Assembly: GCA_964242215.1 (NCBI GenBank)
Contig: CAXTCJ010000042.1
Span: 1-38,100 of the forward strand
Length of the DNA: 38,100 bases
Origin: LMUY01 sp964242215
GTDB lineage: Bacteria > Pseudomonadota > Alphaproteobacteria > Acetobacterales > Acetobacteraceae
Direction of reading: 5' to 3'
Shown: positions 1 through 7,880 of the stretch, one piece after another
Layout of the letters: every line of letters starts with the position of its first letter
Numbering within the stretch: position 1 is the stretch's first letter
Translations under genes and position numbers: made by a program
Notes under the pieces: model-generated
What the model saw: the letters and a program-made list of their open reading frames with translations, nothing else
Told to the model about the DNA's origin: nothing
The model's database searches: none

Positions 1-268
1 TGCCGTCGCCGATCTTGCCGGTCTGTCCCGACTTCATGATGGCTTCCACCACCTGATCCGCCAGGCTGTCCGGAACGGCCACTTCGATCTTCACCTTCGG
101 CAGGAATGCGACTTCATATTCCGCCCCGCGGTAGATCTCGGTCTGACCTTTCTGCCGGCCAAACCCCTTCACTTCGGAGACGGTCAATCCCTGCACCCCC
201 AGCGACGTGAGCGCCTCGCGCACGTCGTCGAGCTTGAAGGGTTTGATGATCGCCATGATTAGCTTCAT
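1..268 (-). CDS. glnK: Nitrogen regulatory PII protein GlnK (partial, C-terminus outside window)
   Basis: PII trimers sense 2-oxoglutarate and ATP/ADP. GlnK typically gates the ammonium channel AmtB and signals to nitrogen regulators. The first 89 residues are visible. They begin MKLIMAIIKPFKLDDVREAL, which is closer to GlnK (MKLVMAIIKPF) than to GlnB (MKKIEAIIKPF). The T-loop is intact, with Tyr51 in RGAEYEV, the residue uridylylated by GlnD in proteobacteria, and the start of the B-loop (TGKIGDG) lies at the edge. The ATG at 268 has a strong ribosome binding site (GGGAGG, 9 nt upstream). In many proteobacteria amtB follows glnK; here that would lie beyond the left edge and cannot be checked. 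The GlnK-versus-GlnB assignment rests on the N-terminus only. Confidence 0.93.
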   Translation of the reverse strand, partial: MKLIMAIIKPFKLDDVREALTSLGVQGLTVSEVKGFGRQKGQTEIYRGAEYEVAFLPKVKIEVAVPDSLADQVVEAIMKSGQTGKIGDG

Positions 269-323
269 CGGCTCAACCTCCCTTTCTCAGGGGACGCCGG
301 ATGGCATCCCTTAGGTTCTTCCT

Positions 324-340
324 TTCAAGAATCGTGCCGT
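324..340 (-). promoter_or_regulatory. Candidate sigma-54 promoter for glnK
   Basis: On the minus strand the sequence reads CGGCACG-ATTC-TTGAA. The -24 element (GGCACG) and the spacing match the sigma-54 consensus TGGCACG-N4-TTGC. The -12 element has TTGA instead of TTGC, a mismatch at a normally conserved base. It lies about 55 bp upstream of the glnK start, a plausible distance. PII genes are often sigma-54/NtrC controlled, which makes the site attractive, but the -12 mismatch keeps it tentative. Confidence 0.35.
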
Positions 341-534
341 TTTATCGGCGATCGAACCTGAAGCGTAATGGTATGGCCTTGCATCAAAAACGAGCAAACT
401 CGGTTACGTCACTGCAACATTTGCGCAACACCATACCGAGTGGTTTGTGAGTGCGGGTGTTTCGCATTGCTTTTTTATCCGGCTTTGAAACCTTGTGGTG
501 GGCTCAATCCATCGAATGAAAAAGGACGCCGAAG

Positions 535-1884
535 ATGCAAGCAGCCGGTTGGCTGACACAGAGAAGGAGACACCTTCCTCAGAACGTGACTTTGGCATGC
601 GGCGTGGTTTTGGCTGTGACGACCCCTGCCTGGGCGCAAGTCAACCCGCCTGTGCAGAATACACCGGCGGTGCAAACCGAGATGCCCGCTAATACAAGCT
701 CGGCAGCGCCGGAAAAGCCGTGGGCGCCGCCTGCAAACTGGTCCGAGTGGGCTAGTGGCATCAAGTACTCTGGCCAGGTAGACGCCGGTATCGTCGGCAA
801 TCCGCAGGATCCGAACAACGGCGTCAACTATGGCCAACTGTTCACCGACAAGGCCAACCGGCCGATCTTGAACCAGCTATTGCTAACGCTGGAGCGAGAT
901 ACCGATCCGAAGGCGACCAGTTACGACTACGGCTTCAAACTTCAGGGCATGTACGGTTCGGACGCCCGGATCGTGCATTCGCTCGGCCTGTTCGACCACG
1001 CCATCCACGACCGCAACCAGATCGACATCGTCGAGGCGAATATCTCGGTGCACACGCCTTGGGCATTCGGCGGAGGCATCGACTTCAAGGGGGGCATCTA
1101 TCCGACCCCACTAGGCTTCGAAGTCATCGATCCCAAAACCAACCCGTTCTACAGTCACAGCTACATCTTCAACTACGGCCTGCCATATAAGCATCTCGGT
1201 GTGCTGAGCACTGCGCATGTCACGGACCTGCTGGATTTGTATCTTGGCGTGGATACCGGAACCAACGTCACCCTGTTCGACGGCGACAATAACCGGCGCC
1301 CCGGCGGCATCTTCGGCTTCGGCCTGAACCTGCTCGGAGGCAACCTCACCGTGCTGGCGCTGAGCCATGTCGGGCCGGAGAACTCGAAGCGCAACACGAC
1401 GTTCGCCAATAGTGCGATGCGCTACTACAACGATGTCGTCATAACGTATAAAGCCACTGAGAAGCTCGCCTTCACGACGGAGTTGAATTACATCAGGGAC
1501 GACGGCTTCCGGGCCGAGGGCTACGGCGCTGCCCAATATGTCGCCTACTCCCTATCGGACACGCTGACCCTGAACGGGCGAGCCGAAATCTGGCGCGACA
1601 ACACGAATTTCTTCGTCAGTACTCCCGTCAACAACCTGGATTTCGTGAACTTCGAGCGCGGCTACACCCCGGCTAACTTCTACACGGCGATCCGGCCAAC
1701 GACCTATTCCGCGATTACGGCTGGCGTCAGCTACAAACCGGCAGACTTGCCGAAGCCGATCAGTGGCCTGACGCTGCGACCGGAGATCCGCTACGACCGC
1801 ACGCTGAACAACTCAAAGCCGTTCGACGGCGGCCAGGACAAAGGCTCGGTGACGCTCGCCGCGGACGTGATTCTGGGGTTCTGA
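535..1884 (+). CDS. Putative beta-barrel porin, BBP2 family
   Basis: A 449-residue outer-membrane protein, probably a diffusion channel. The N-terminus carries a signal peptide: positive residues RRR near position 10, a hydrophobic stretch, and a likely cut after TTPAWA. A short Pro/Ala-rich linker follows, then a long alternating beta-strand pattern rich in Gly, Asn and aromatic residues. It ends in Phe (VILGF), the usual sorting signal of outer-membrane barrels. The wording of the barrel (YSGQVDAGI near the start, RPEIRYDRT near the end) fits the putative beta-barrel porin-2 family. AAGGA about 8 nt before the ATG supports the start. It is divergent from glnK, so a nitrogen-linked role is conceivable, but the substrate is unknown. 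Confidence 0.8.
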   Translation: MQAAGWLTQRRRHLPQNVTLACGVVLAVTTPAWAQVNPPVQNTPAVQTEMPANTSSAAPEKPWAPPANWSEWASGIKYSGQVDAGIVGNPQDPNNGVNYGQLFTDKANRPILNQLLLTLERDTDPKATSYDYGFKLQGMYGSDARIVHSLGLFDHAIHDRNQIDIVEANISVHTPWAFGGGIDFKGGIYPTPLGFEVIDPKTNPFYSHSYIFNYGLPYKHLGVLSTAHVTDLLDLYLGVDTGTNVTLFDGDNNRRPGGIFGFGLNLLGGNLTVLALSHVGPENSKRNTTFANSAMRYYNDVVITYKATEKLAFTTELNYIRDDGFRAEGYGAAQYVAYSLSDTLTLNGRAEIWRDNTNFFVSTPVNNLDFVNFERGYTPANFYTAIRPTTYSAITAGVSYKPADLPKPISGLTLRPEIRYDRTLNNSKPFDGGQDKGSVTLAADVILGF

Positions 1885-1944
1885 CCCGCTCTGGCTTGCG
1901 GCAAGGAGGCGGGGCAGGATCGGCATCCCTATTGTGGAGCCGAT

Positions 1945-2859
1945 ATGACCCGTCTCTCGCGCTGTCTTGCCGCAGGCGCCGTGTGCATGGTTGCGATCTT
2001 GGCGAACCATGCCCACGCCGCCTGCCGTCTGTCCCCGAGGGCGACGATCCCGATCAAGCGGCTCGATACCGGCATTGCAGTGCCGGTCACAATCAACGGC
2101 CAGACGGTCGATTTCCTGCTCGACACGGGCGCGGAGCGTACCGTGGTGGGGCTCGAGGCGGCGGACCGGCTGCATATCGCCCGCGACGAGTGGGTCAGCA
2201 CCGACATCCAGGGCGCTGGCGGGCGGGACCGGCGGCGCCTCGGCCGACCGAGTTCACTGTCGATCGGCGGCGTGGCGCTGCGGCGGCACACGGTGGCAGC
2301 GGACAACTCCGTCGTCATCGGCCCGATCCCGGAGCAGGTGGCCGGCGTGGCGATCGCCGGGATGCTCGGCGAGGATTTCCTCTCGACCTTCGACCTCGAT
2401 CTGGACCTCGGCGCCGGGACCCTGACGCTCTATGACGTTGCAGGATGTTCCGGTCGTTTCCTGCCTTGGCACGACCCGTATCAGGCGGTGAGTGCGTGGC
2501 GCCCGGTGCGCAACATCCTGGCGCTGCCGGTTCGAATCGGCGGAACGGAGGTGCAGGCCATGCTCGATACGGGTGCGCTGCACAGCGTGGTGACGCTCCC
2601 GGGCATGGTGCAGTTGGGATTGGTGGCCGGCGGCACGGGCGTCGTGCGCGGTTTCGGCCCCGCGAGCCTTGCTGCGCACGAGCAGCATTTCCCCGCCGTT
2701 CAGGTCGCCAATCTACCGCCGGTGCCAATGGACCTGGTCATCGCCCCGATCCGCACGCTGCGTAGTATCGGGGCTCTGCTTGGGGCGGACTGGCTGGCCC
2801 GGCGCCACGTGTGGATTTCGTGGGCGACGGACCAGGTGTTTATCGCCTCGCCCGCATGA
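1945..2859 (+). CDS. Secreted retropepsin-like aspartic protease with two DTG motifs
   Basis: A 304-residue protein with a signal peptide (hydrophobic residues 7-20, likely cut near AHA-A). Two copies of the retropepsin active-site signature are visible: LLDTGAERTVV around Asp60 and MLDTGALHSVV around Asp208. Each is followed at similar distance by a hydrophobic-Gly segment (GMLGEDFLS, GALLGADWL) typical of the second half of the fold. Retropepsins normally dimerise to bring two Asp together; two motifs in one chain suggest an internal duplication that forms a complete pepsin-like site alone. It matches the aspartyl protease 2 type found in bacterial periplasmic proteins. No substrate can be inferred. 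Confidence 0.82.
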   Translation: MTRLSRCLAAGAVCMVAILANHAHAACRLSPRATIPIKRLDTGIAVPVTINGQTVDFLLDTGAERTVVGLEAADRLHIARDEWVSTDIQGAGGRDRRRLGRPSSLSIGGVALRRHTVAADNSVVIGPIPEQVAGVAIAGMLGEDFLSTFDLDLDLGAGTLTLYDVAGCSGRFLPWHDPYQAVSAWRPVRNILALPVRIGGTEVQAMLDTGALHSVVTLPGMVQLGLVAGGTGVVRGFGPASLAAHEQHFPAVQVANLPPVPMDLVIAPIRTLRSIGALLGADWLARRHVWISWATDQVFIASPA

Positions 2860-2866
2860 GGAGGCG

Positions 2867-3304
2867 CTAGCGCGGCCGGTCCAGCGCTATTTTCGCCGCA
2901 TATTCAGTGGCAAACGTGCGGATGCGGCCTGTGCGGCTCCGAAGCATCCCTTCGGTCGTGCGCACCGCCCACGGCCGTAGCGACGTGCCCGACCAGTGCT
3001 GCAGCCGGCGTGGCATGAAGCTGATCTCCATCCCATCCGCGCTGCGGTGCATGACCCAGCCATTGTCGAACGTCTCGGTCGTCCAACCCGGCCATGGCCC
3101 TGGAGCCACGCGACTTGGGCACCGCCGATGGCGCTCTTCAACCTTCGCCTTGTGTCGAATGGCCCCCGTTAGCCAAGCCGTGGGTTCGACCCCGGCAAGG
3201 GCTGCGGCGCGCGCGGCGACAAAGAGATCCTCTTCCGAGAGCATTTCACCTTCCGATCCCCTTGATGTCTGCGCCAGTGCCACCAACGCTTCAACGCAGG
3301 ACAT
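2867..3304 (-). CDS. Conserved-looking hypothetical protein (145 aa)
   Basis: I do not recognise this protein. It is 145 residues, soluble and rich in Arg and Trp, without signal peptide or membrane segment. The N-terminal half looks helical (LSEEDLFVAARAAALAGVEP); the C-terminal half looks like a compact beta-containing domain (WVMHRSADGMEISFMPRR). Codon usage is credible in this frame, and GGAGG lies 12 nt upstream of the ATG. It starts about 55 nt after the S49 peptidase gene in the same orientation, so it may be the last gene of that cluster. It converges with the aspartic protease gene, with only 7 bp between the stops. Confidence 0.6.
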   Translation of the reverse strand: MSCVEALVALAQTSRGSEGEMLSEEDLFVAARAAALAGVEPTAWLTGAIRHKAKVEERHRRCPSRVAPGPWPGWTTETFDNGWVMHRSADGMEISFMPRRLQHWSGTSLRPWAVRTTEGMLRSRTGRIRTFATEYAAKIALDRPR

Positions 3305-3358
3305 GTCAGAAATTGTCCTCCCAGTTCCAGCATCGGTTAGCCGGTGTTTGCGCCTGCC

Positions 3359-4141
3359 TCAGCGGAACTCCAGGCGCCGCTCCTCCGCAACCGTCAGCGC
3401 CGCCTCGACCAGCAGGCGTGGCAACCGAGCCAGCGAGAACCGTCGCCGCGGCCGCAACCGCCGAGGCCGGGCGCGGTCGCCACCCAAGGTGCGGACCAGT
3501 TCGTCGATCGAGGTGAGCCCGTCGACCAGGCCCAGCTCCACCCCGCGGGAGCCGAGGCAGTAGCTGCCGTCGAACACCGCCGGGTCGGCGGACAGGCGGG
3601 CGCCCCGCCGTTCCCTCACCCAGGCGATGAAGCGCTCGTGGATGCCTTCCATCAGCGCCTGCACGAAGGCGACGTCCTCCGGCCGTTCGGGGCGGAACGG
3701 GTCCAGCCGCGCCTTGTTCCGGCCGGCGGTATAAAGCCGGCGCTCGACCCCGTAGCGGCCGATCAACTGGTCGAAGCCGAAGCCGCCGCCCACCACGCCG
3801 ATCGAGCCCACGATGCTCATGCTGCTGGCGTGGATCTGGTCGGCTGCGCAGGCCAGCCAGTAGCCGCCGGAGGCACCCGCCTCGGCGATGACGGCATGCA
3901 CCTGCACCCCCGCCTTCTCGGCCCGGCGCCGGATCAGCCCGGCCATGAGTTCTGACTGCACCGGCGAGCCACCGGGGCTATCGATGTCCAGGATCACCGC
4001 ACCGCCGCGTTTGGCACTCGCGAAGGCGCGTTCGATCAGCGGCCCGGTGGAGCGGATGTTGAGCGCGCCGTCCCGTCCGGCGATGATGCCGTGCAGTTCG
4101 ACGACGGGGATGCGGGGGTGGCGCCAAAAGAGCAGGTTCAT
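3359..4141 (-). CDS. S49 family serine peptidase (SppA/SohB-like)
   Basis: A 260-residue peptidase of the signal-peptide-peptidase A family, which degrades membrane-associated peptides with a Ser-Lys dyad. The nucleophile is Ser91 in EAGASGGYW, and the general base is probably Lys143 in YTAGRNKARLDPF. The preceding IDSPGG motif (residues 53-58) is the oxyanion-type segment typical of the family. The protein is the short single-domain form, without a clear N-terminal membrane anchor, ending in an Arg-rich tail (ARPRRLRPRRR). It lies 40 nt downstream of the PheC-like gene in the same orientation, so co-transcription is likely. Confidence 0.92.
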   Translation of the reverse strand: MNLLFWRHPRIPVVELHGIIAGRDGALNIRSTGPLIERAFASAKRGGAVILDIDSPGGSPVQSELMAGLIRRRAEKAGVQVHAVIAEAGASGGYWLACAADQIHASSMSIVGSIGVVGGGFGFDQLIGRYGVERRLYTAGRNKARLDPFRPERPEDVAFVQALMEGIHERFIAWVRERRGARLSADPAVFDGSYCLGSRGVELGLVDGLTSIDELVRTLGGDRARPRRLRPRRRFSLARLPRLLVEAALTVAEERRLEFR

Positions 4142-4181
4142 GGCTGCTCAAGAGGGGGCCCCGGGCGTCTATGGCAAGTGG

Positions 4182-4940
4182 TCAGCGTTCGTGCTGGGCC
4201 ACGTCGAGTGCCCGGGACCAGGCGCCCGATGCGACCTCCGCCGCCCACCACCGATCGACCTCGGCGACGAAAGCCGGATCCTTGGGCAGCATGTACGCCT
4301 TCTCCAGCCGGGTAAACGGCGCCTCCACCGCCGCGGCACAGAGCTCGGGGTGCAGCATCGCCTGGTGGTCGACCTCGATCCCGTCGGTGACCATCACGTC
4401 CTGCCGGCCGGCCACGATCTCATCGAACACGCTGGCATTATCGCCGAACACGGTGAGGTGGGCGTGGGGCAGGCGGGCGTGGGCGAAGGCCTCGTTGGAG
4501 GCGCCGGGATTGACCACGACGCGCACCGTGGGCTGGTCGATGCTTTCGATGGAGGTGTAGCGATCCTTATCGGCGCAGCGCACGAGCGGGCGTTTGCCGT
4601 CCACCATGGTCGCGGTGGAGAACGCGGCGAACTTTTCGCGGGCCGGCGAAATGGAGAGACCGCCGACCGCGATGTCGAACCGATCGGCCGCGAAGTCGCT
4701 GTCGATCTTGGGCCAACTGGTCGGCACGAACTCGGCCCGCACGCCGAGATCGGTGGCGAGCAGTCGGGCCATCGTTACGTCGGCGCCACGGTAGCTGCCG
4801 TCGGGGTCACGGAAGGCAAATGGCTTGTAGTCACCGGTGGTGCCGATCCGGAGCACGCCGGAGGCACGGACCTGCGCCAGATCGCCCGCAGTGGCGGGAA
4901 GTATGCCGAGAAGCAGCAAGGTAGCGACGCGAACGAGCAT
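4182..4940 (-). CDS. Periplasmic binding-fold protein, PheC-like (cyclohexadienyl dehydratase family)
   Basis: A 252-residue periplasmic protein of the type II solute-binding fold. The start chosen is the ATG at 4940, because GGGGGA precedes it and a clean signal peptide follows (MLVRVATLLLLGILPATAG); a longer reading to 5057 adds an unlikely Cys-rich leader. The core reads VLRIGTTGDYKPFAFRDPDG, then TSWP, GGLSIS, a VDGKRPLVRC stretch, and VVVNPGASNEAFA. From memory these features resemble PheC (periplasmic cyclohexadienyl/arogenate dehydratase, phenylalanine synthesis) more than amino-acid ABC-transport binding proteins. No permease or ATPase gene is adjacent, which fits an enzyme or an orphan receptor. 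Dehydratase activity is inferred, not shown. Confidence 0.75.
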   Translation of the reverse strand: MLVRVATLLLLGILPATAGDLAQVRASGVLRIGTTGDYKPFAFRDPDGSYRGADVTMARLLATDLGVRAEFVPTSWPKIDSDFAADRFDIAVGGLSISPAREKFAAFSTATMVDGKRPLVRCADKDRYTSIESIDQPTVRVVVNPGASNEAFAHARLPHAHLTVFGDNASVFDEIVAGRQDVMVTDGIEVDHQAMLHPELCAAAVEAPFTRLEKAYMLPKDPAFVAEVDRWWAAEVASGAWSRALDVAQHER

Positions 4941-5102
4941 CAAACGTCCCCCAGACCCGACGCAGCTTTTCGCTGCGATGTTTGTTGTGGCTACACAGCA
5001 ACAGTGTTGGAAATTTAGCGCACTCGGATTGCCAAAGCGATCTCGAAAAGCATACACAACATCTTGTTAACCCCGAAGATACCGCCCCAGGAGTTCCTGT
5101 CG

Positions 5103-5429
5103 ATGCGCAAGCTCGCAATTCTGACTACGGCCGTGCTCGGCCTCGCTTTCGCCGCCCCAGCTTTCGCCCAGCCCGCGCAGAGCGCACCGCAGCCGGGCCT
5201 GCCCCCTGGCGTCGGCGCCGGCGCGGTCAACGCCCAGGTGCCGCGCGCTAGCGGTTCGGTCACGACCACCACGACCCCGGCTCCGATGGCTGCCCCGATG
5301 GCCGCGGCACCCATGTCGGACGGCACCTCCGTTCCGATGCGTCATCGTCGGACCCATCGTCACCGGACGGTTCACCATCGCAGCCATCACACCGCTACGC
5401 CGGCGCCCGCGCCCGCGCCCGCTCAGTAA
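5103..5429 (+). CDS. Small secreted Pro/Ala/His-rich protein
   Basis: A 108-residue exported protein of unknown function. The N-terminus is a textbook signal peptide (MRKLAILTTAVLGLAFAAPAFA). The mature part is low complexity: a Pro/Gly/Ala stretch, a Thr run (TTTTTP), Ala-Pro-Met repeats, a basic His/Arg block (RHRRTHRHRTVHHRSHH) and an APAPAPAPAQ tail. The His/Arg block could bind metal or polyanions, but that is a guess. AGGAG lies 8-9 nt before the ATG at 5103. A perfect hairpin terminator follows 23 bp after the stop. Confidence 0.75.
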   Translation: MRKLAILTTAVLGLAFAAPAFAQPAQSAPQPGLPPGVGAGAVNAQVPRASGSVTTTTTPAPMAAPMAAAPMSDGTSVPMRHRRTHRHRTVHHRSHHTATPAPAPAPAQ

Positions 5430-5452
5430 CAAGCGGCAGCCGCTCTTACGAC

Positions 5453-5480
5453 AACGCCGCCCGGGCGACCGGGCGGCGTT
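5453..5480. terminator. Perfect 12-bp hairpin between convergent genes
   Basis: AACGCCGCCCGG, loop GCGA, then CCGGGCGGCGTT, a perfect 12-bp stem closed by a GNRA-type tetraloop. On the plus strand it is followed by GTTGTTTG, a weak T-tract. It lies between the small secreted protein (ends 5429, +) and the SGNH hydrolase (ends 5510, -), so it can serve both strands. Confidence 0.8.
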
Positions 5481-5509
5481 GTTGTTTGCGGCACAATCAC
5501 GGCCGGAAG

Positions 5510-6316
5510 TTAATTTCCGGCGTGTGCAAGACGCGGCTGGTTTTGCCCCAACCCGGCCTCGATCGCAGCGGCCAGCGAGTCGCCTACGCAGCGATAGCCG
5601 AAATCGTTCATGTGGACGGAGTCATTGGCGAGGAAGTCGTGATACGGCATCCCACCACGCTGCCAGCCATCCATCAAAGCGCCGCGGGAAAACAGCGACA
5701 CGTTGTACTTCACCGACAAATCCGCCAGGATCTGTTCCATAACGCCGTGCTCCGGCGAGGCCAGGATCATCGGCGAGCGTTGATTGTCCATCAGGATCAC
5801 GTCGATCCCGAGTGTCTTTAGGCGCTCGATCCCGGTCGATACCAGCTTGCGGAACACGTCCGGATCGGAGTGTGCCATCGCGCCGTTGGCGCCCACCTGC
5901 CAGATCACCAGGTCGGGCCGGATTGCCAGCACGTCGGTGTCCAGGCGGGCGACTTCCTCCAGCGCATCTTGTCCGCCAATGCCGCGGTTGATGACGGCGA
6001 TGTGAGCCAGGGGAAACGCACGCGAGAGGTCGCTTTGCAGCCGGGCCGGATAGGTATTTGCCGGAGAGGTCGCCATCCAACCCTCCGTGCTGGACGAACC
6101 GAGAGCCACGATCATCACTTCGCTATTGCTCGCCAGCCGCCGCTTCGTCGCCGGCAGCGCGACGGGCGGCATCTGCCCGGCCGGACACACCTCCTGCGCC
6201 CAAGCAGGTTGCGACGTGCCGACCATGGTCGAGAGGCCTACGAAGGCGGTGCCGACGAGGGCGCCGAGACAGGCCGCGGCAACTTTTCGATACATCATCA
6301 TCGGAATAAAACGCAC
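5510..6316 (-). CDS. Secreted SGNH/GDSL-type hydrolase
   Basis: A 268-residue exported esterase/lipase-type hydrolase. After an N-terminal signal (hydrophobic ACLGALVGTAFVGL, likely cut after QPAWA) the four SGNH blocks appear in order: block I VALGSSSTEGW (nucleophile Ser), block II NRGIGGQ (Gly), block III WQVGANGA (Asn), and block V DSVHMND (Asp-x-x-His). The substrate could be acyl or acetyl esters of glycans or lipids. The start is uncertain: a GTG at 6316 gives the full length, whereas three consecutive ATGs a few codons later are alternatives, and no strong ribosome binding site decides. It lies 68 nt downstream of the peroxiredoxin gene in the same direction. Confidence 0.85.
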   Translation of the reverse strand: MRFIPMMMYRKVAAACLGALVGTAFVGLSTMVGTSQPAWAQEVCPAGQMPPVALPATKRRLASNSEVMIVALGSSSTEGWMATSPANTYPARLQSDLSRAFPLAHIAVINRGIGGQDALEEVARLDTDVLAIRPDLVIWQVGANGAMAHSDPDVFRKLVSTGIERLKTLGIDVILMDNQRSPMILASPEHGVMEQILADLSVKYNVSLFSRGALMDGWQRGGMPYHDFLANDSVHMNDFGYRCVGDSLAAAIEAGLGQNQPRLAHAGN

Positions 6317-6384
6317 CCTAGCGCCGGAGGTCCATCACAAACTCTTAACGCACCCGTTTTTGCTCGGAATGACAGGTTGGTGGG

Positions 6385-6882
6385 TCAGAGCGCTTCCAGC
6401 ACGGCTTCGGCCCGGCTGACGTCGAAGTCGCCGGGAGCCTCGATCGCGAGGTGCGTGACAACCTTGTCCTTGGCAATCAAGGCGAAACGCTGGCTGCGCT
6501 TGCCCAACCCGCGTGCTGACAGGTCCAGTTCCAGGCCCAACGCCTGCGTCCAATTGCCCGAGCCGTCGGCCAGCATAACGACCTTGCCGTCGACGTTCTG
6601 ATCCTTGCCCCAGGCGGCCATCACGAACGGGTCATTGACGGACATGCAGACCACCGTGTCCACACCCTTGGCCTTGAACTGCTCGAAGTGCTGGACGAAC
6701 CCGGGCACGTGCTTGGCACTGCAGGTCGGCGTGAAGGCACCCGGCGTGGCGAACATCACGACGGTCTTGCCGCCGAACAGCGAGGTGGTGCTCTCCTCCT
6801 TGGGGCCATCCGGGCCTGCGGTCATCAGCTTCATCTCCGGCAGCGTGTCGCCGACCTTGATCGTCCCGTCCTTGTTTGCCAT
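6385..6882 (-). CDS. Peroxiredoxin, Prx5/glutaredoxin-dependent type
   Basis: A 165-residue cytosolic thiol peroxidase that reduces hydrogen peroxide and organic hydroperoxides. The peroxidatic cysteine is Cys54 in PGAFTPTCSAKH, the signature of the Prx5/AhpE-like redoxin group. The motifs SVNDPFVMAAWGK and LADGSGNWTQALGLELDLS are characteristic. Cys79 (VVCMSVND) is present too, but the usual C-terminal resolving cysteine is not, suggesting a one-Cys or glutathione/glutaredoxin mechanism. Length is normal. It is divergent from the AlgH-like gene. Confidence 0.93.
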   Translation of the reverse strand: MANKDGTIKVGDTLPEMKLMTAGPDGPKEESTTSLFGGKTVVMFATPGAFTPTCSAKHVPGFVQHFEQFKAKGVDTVVCMSVNDPFVMAAWGKDQNVDGKVVMLADGSGNWTQALGLELDLSARGLGKRSQRFALIAKDKVVTHLAIEAPGDFDVSRAEAVLEAL

Positions 6883-6994
6883 GAGCCAAGCTCTCCTGAT
6901 GTGCAGTGCGAAAGCTAACGAGTTGCTAACCTCGTGTCATTCACCGTTGGTGCGCCGCCACAAATCCATTGCAGCGTGGGAATTCCGAGCCAAG

Positions 6995-7588
6995 ATGAGG
7001 GTTATGCCATTGAAGATCCCCTCCCTGCTCGACGAAGCCCGCCTGACCGGCCAACTGCTGATCGCCATGCCCACCATGGAGGACCCGCGCTTCGCCCAGA
7101 GCGTGATCTATCTCTGTGCGCACACCGAGGACGGTGCGATGGGCCTGGTGCTCAATCGCCCGCTGATCAGCCCGACCTTCGAGGACCTGCTCCGGCAACT
7201 GGACGTCTCGCCAACCCCGCCGGCGCGCCGCATCGCCTTGTGCGACGGCGGACCGTCGGACGGGGCGCGCGGCTTCGTGCTGCACACCGCCGACTGGATC
7301 GGCGACGGGAGCTTGCAGGTGGACGAGTCGGTTGCGCTGACGGCCAGCCTCGACGTGCTCAAGGCCATCGCGTCCGGCACCGGGCCGCGCGAGGGGTTGT
7401 TGGCGCTTGGCTACGCCAGCTGGGGCGCCGGGCAGCTGGACGAGGAGATCTTCGCCAACGCTTGGCTCTCCGCCCCGGCCTCGCTCGACCTGGTGTTCGA
7501 CGCGGACCACTCCACCAAATGGCGGCGCGCGTTCGCCTCGCTCCGGGTTGACCCGGCGCTCCTGTCCGGAGTGGCCGGGCACGCCTGA
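6995..7588 (+). CDS. YqgE/AlgH family protein (UPF0301)
   Basis: A 197-residue protein of the UPF0301 family. AlgH was linked to alginate regulation in Pseudomonas, but the biochemical role is unresolved. Family hallmarks are LTGQLLIAMPTMEDPRF and SVIYLCAHTEDGAMGLVLNRP near the N-terminus, and GYASWGAGQLDEEI..AWLSAP near the C-terminus. Two in-frame ATGs (6995, 7004) are possible. GAGGG lies too close to the second, so the first is given, but this is not firm. The frame stays open upstream without similarity to the family. A family-1 palindromic repeat begins 43 bp after the stop. Confidence 0.92.
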   Translation: MRVMPLKIPSLLDEARLTGQLLIAMPTMEDPRFAQSVIYLCAHTEDGAMGLVLNRPLISPTFEDLLRQLDVSPTPPARRIALCDGGPSDGARGFVLHTADWIGDGSLQVDESVALTASLDVLKAIASGTGPREGLLALGYASWGAGQLDEEIFANAWLSAPASLDLVFDADHSTKWRRAFASLRVDPALLSGVAGHA

Positions 7589-7631
7589 CTGATCTCGCCA
7601 GGTGGAGTAGGCTCCAGCCCGCTTAAACACA

Positions 7632-7774
7632 CCGTCATGCCAAGGCTTGACCTTGGTATCGACGGGGTTGGGCTCATGACGTCAACCGAGTGTTTGGCAC
7701 CAGCGCTTGCAATACGGGCACGGCCGGTGTCTGCGGAACGCCGCGTACACCATGGTCAAGCCCGAGCATGACGG
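7632..7774 (+). repeat. Family-1 dispersed nested palindrome, copy A
   Basis: About 143 bp starting CCGTCATGCCAAGGCTTGAC and ending CATGACGG. The two ends are inverted copies of a roughly 40-bp arm, each arm being itself a small hairpin (CCAAGG, CTTGA, CCTTGG in the left arm). The right arm is degenerate. The centre (GTGTTTGGCACCA..) matches the centres of copies C (same orientation) and D (opposite). It fills most of the 292-bp gap between the AlgH-like and LysE genes; nothing else is apparent there. Confidence 0.85.
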
Positions 7775-7880
7775 GCAGCATCACGGGCATGCAGCGATTT
7801 CGTGCCAGCCCCGCAATAACATGCGGCGCGGCGTTCGCCTCGACGTGACAGGGTTGCTGCCATAGCGGGCGGGGGCGGGC

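Noticed and set aside
369..385. Plus-strand TGGTATGGCCTTGCAT resembling a sigma-54 promoter for the porin
   Set aside because: The distance between the GG and GC elements is one base short, which normally abolishes recognition.
3888..5018. A 376-codon plus-strand frame over the S49 and PheC-like genes
   Set aside because: Overlaps two well-supported minus-strand genes and has no family-like features.
5380..5427. Repetitive GCCCGC-type tract in the small secreted protein gene
   Set aside because: It encodes an Ala-Pro tail; there is no CRISPR-like spacing or other repeat architecture.
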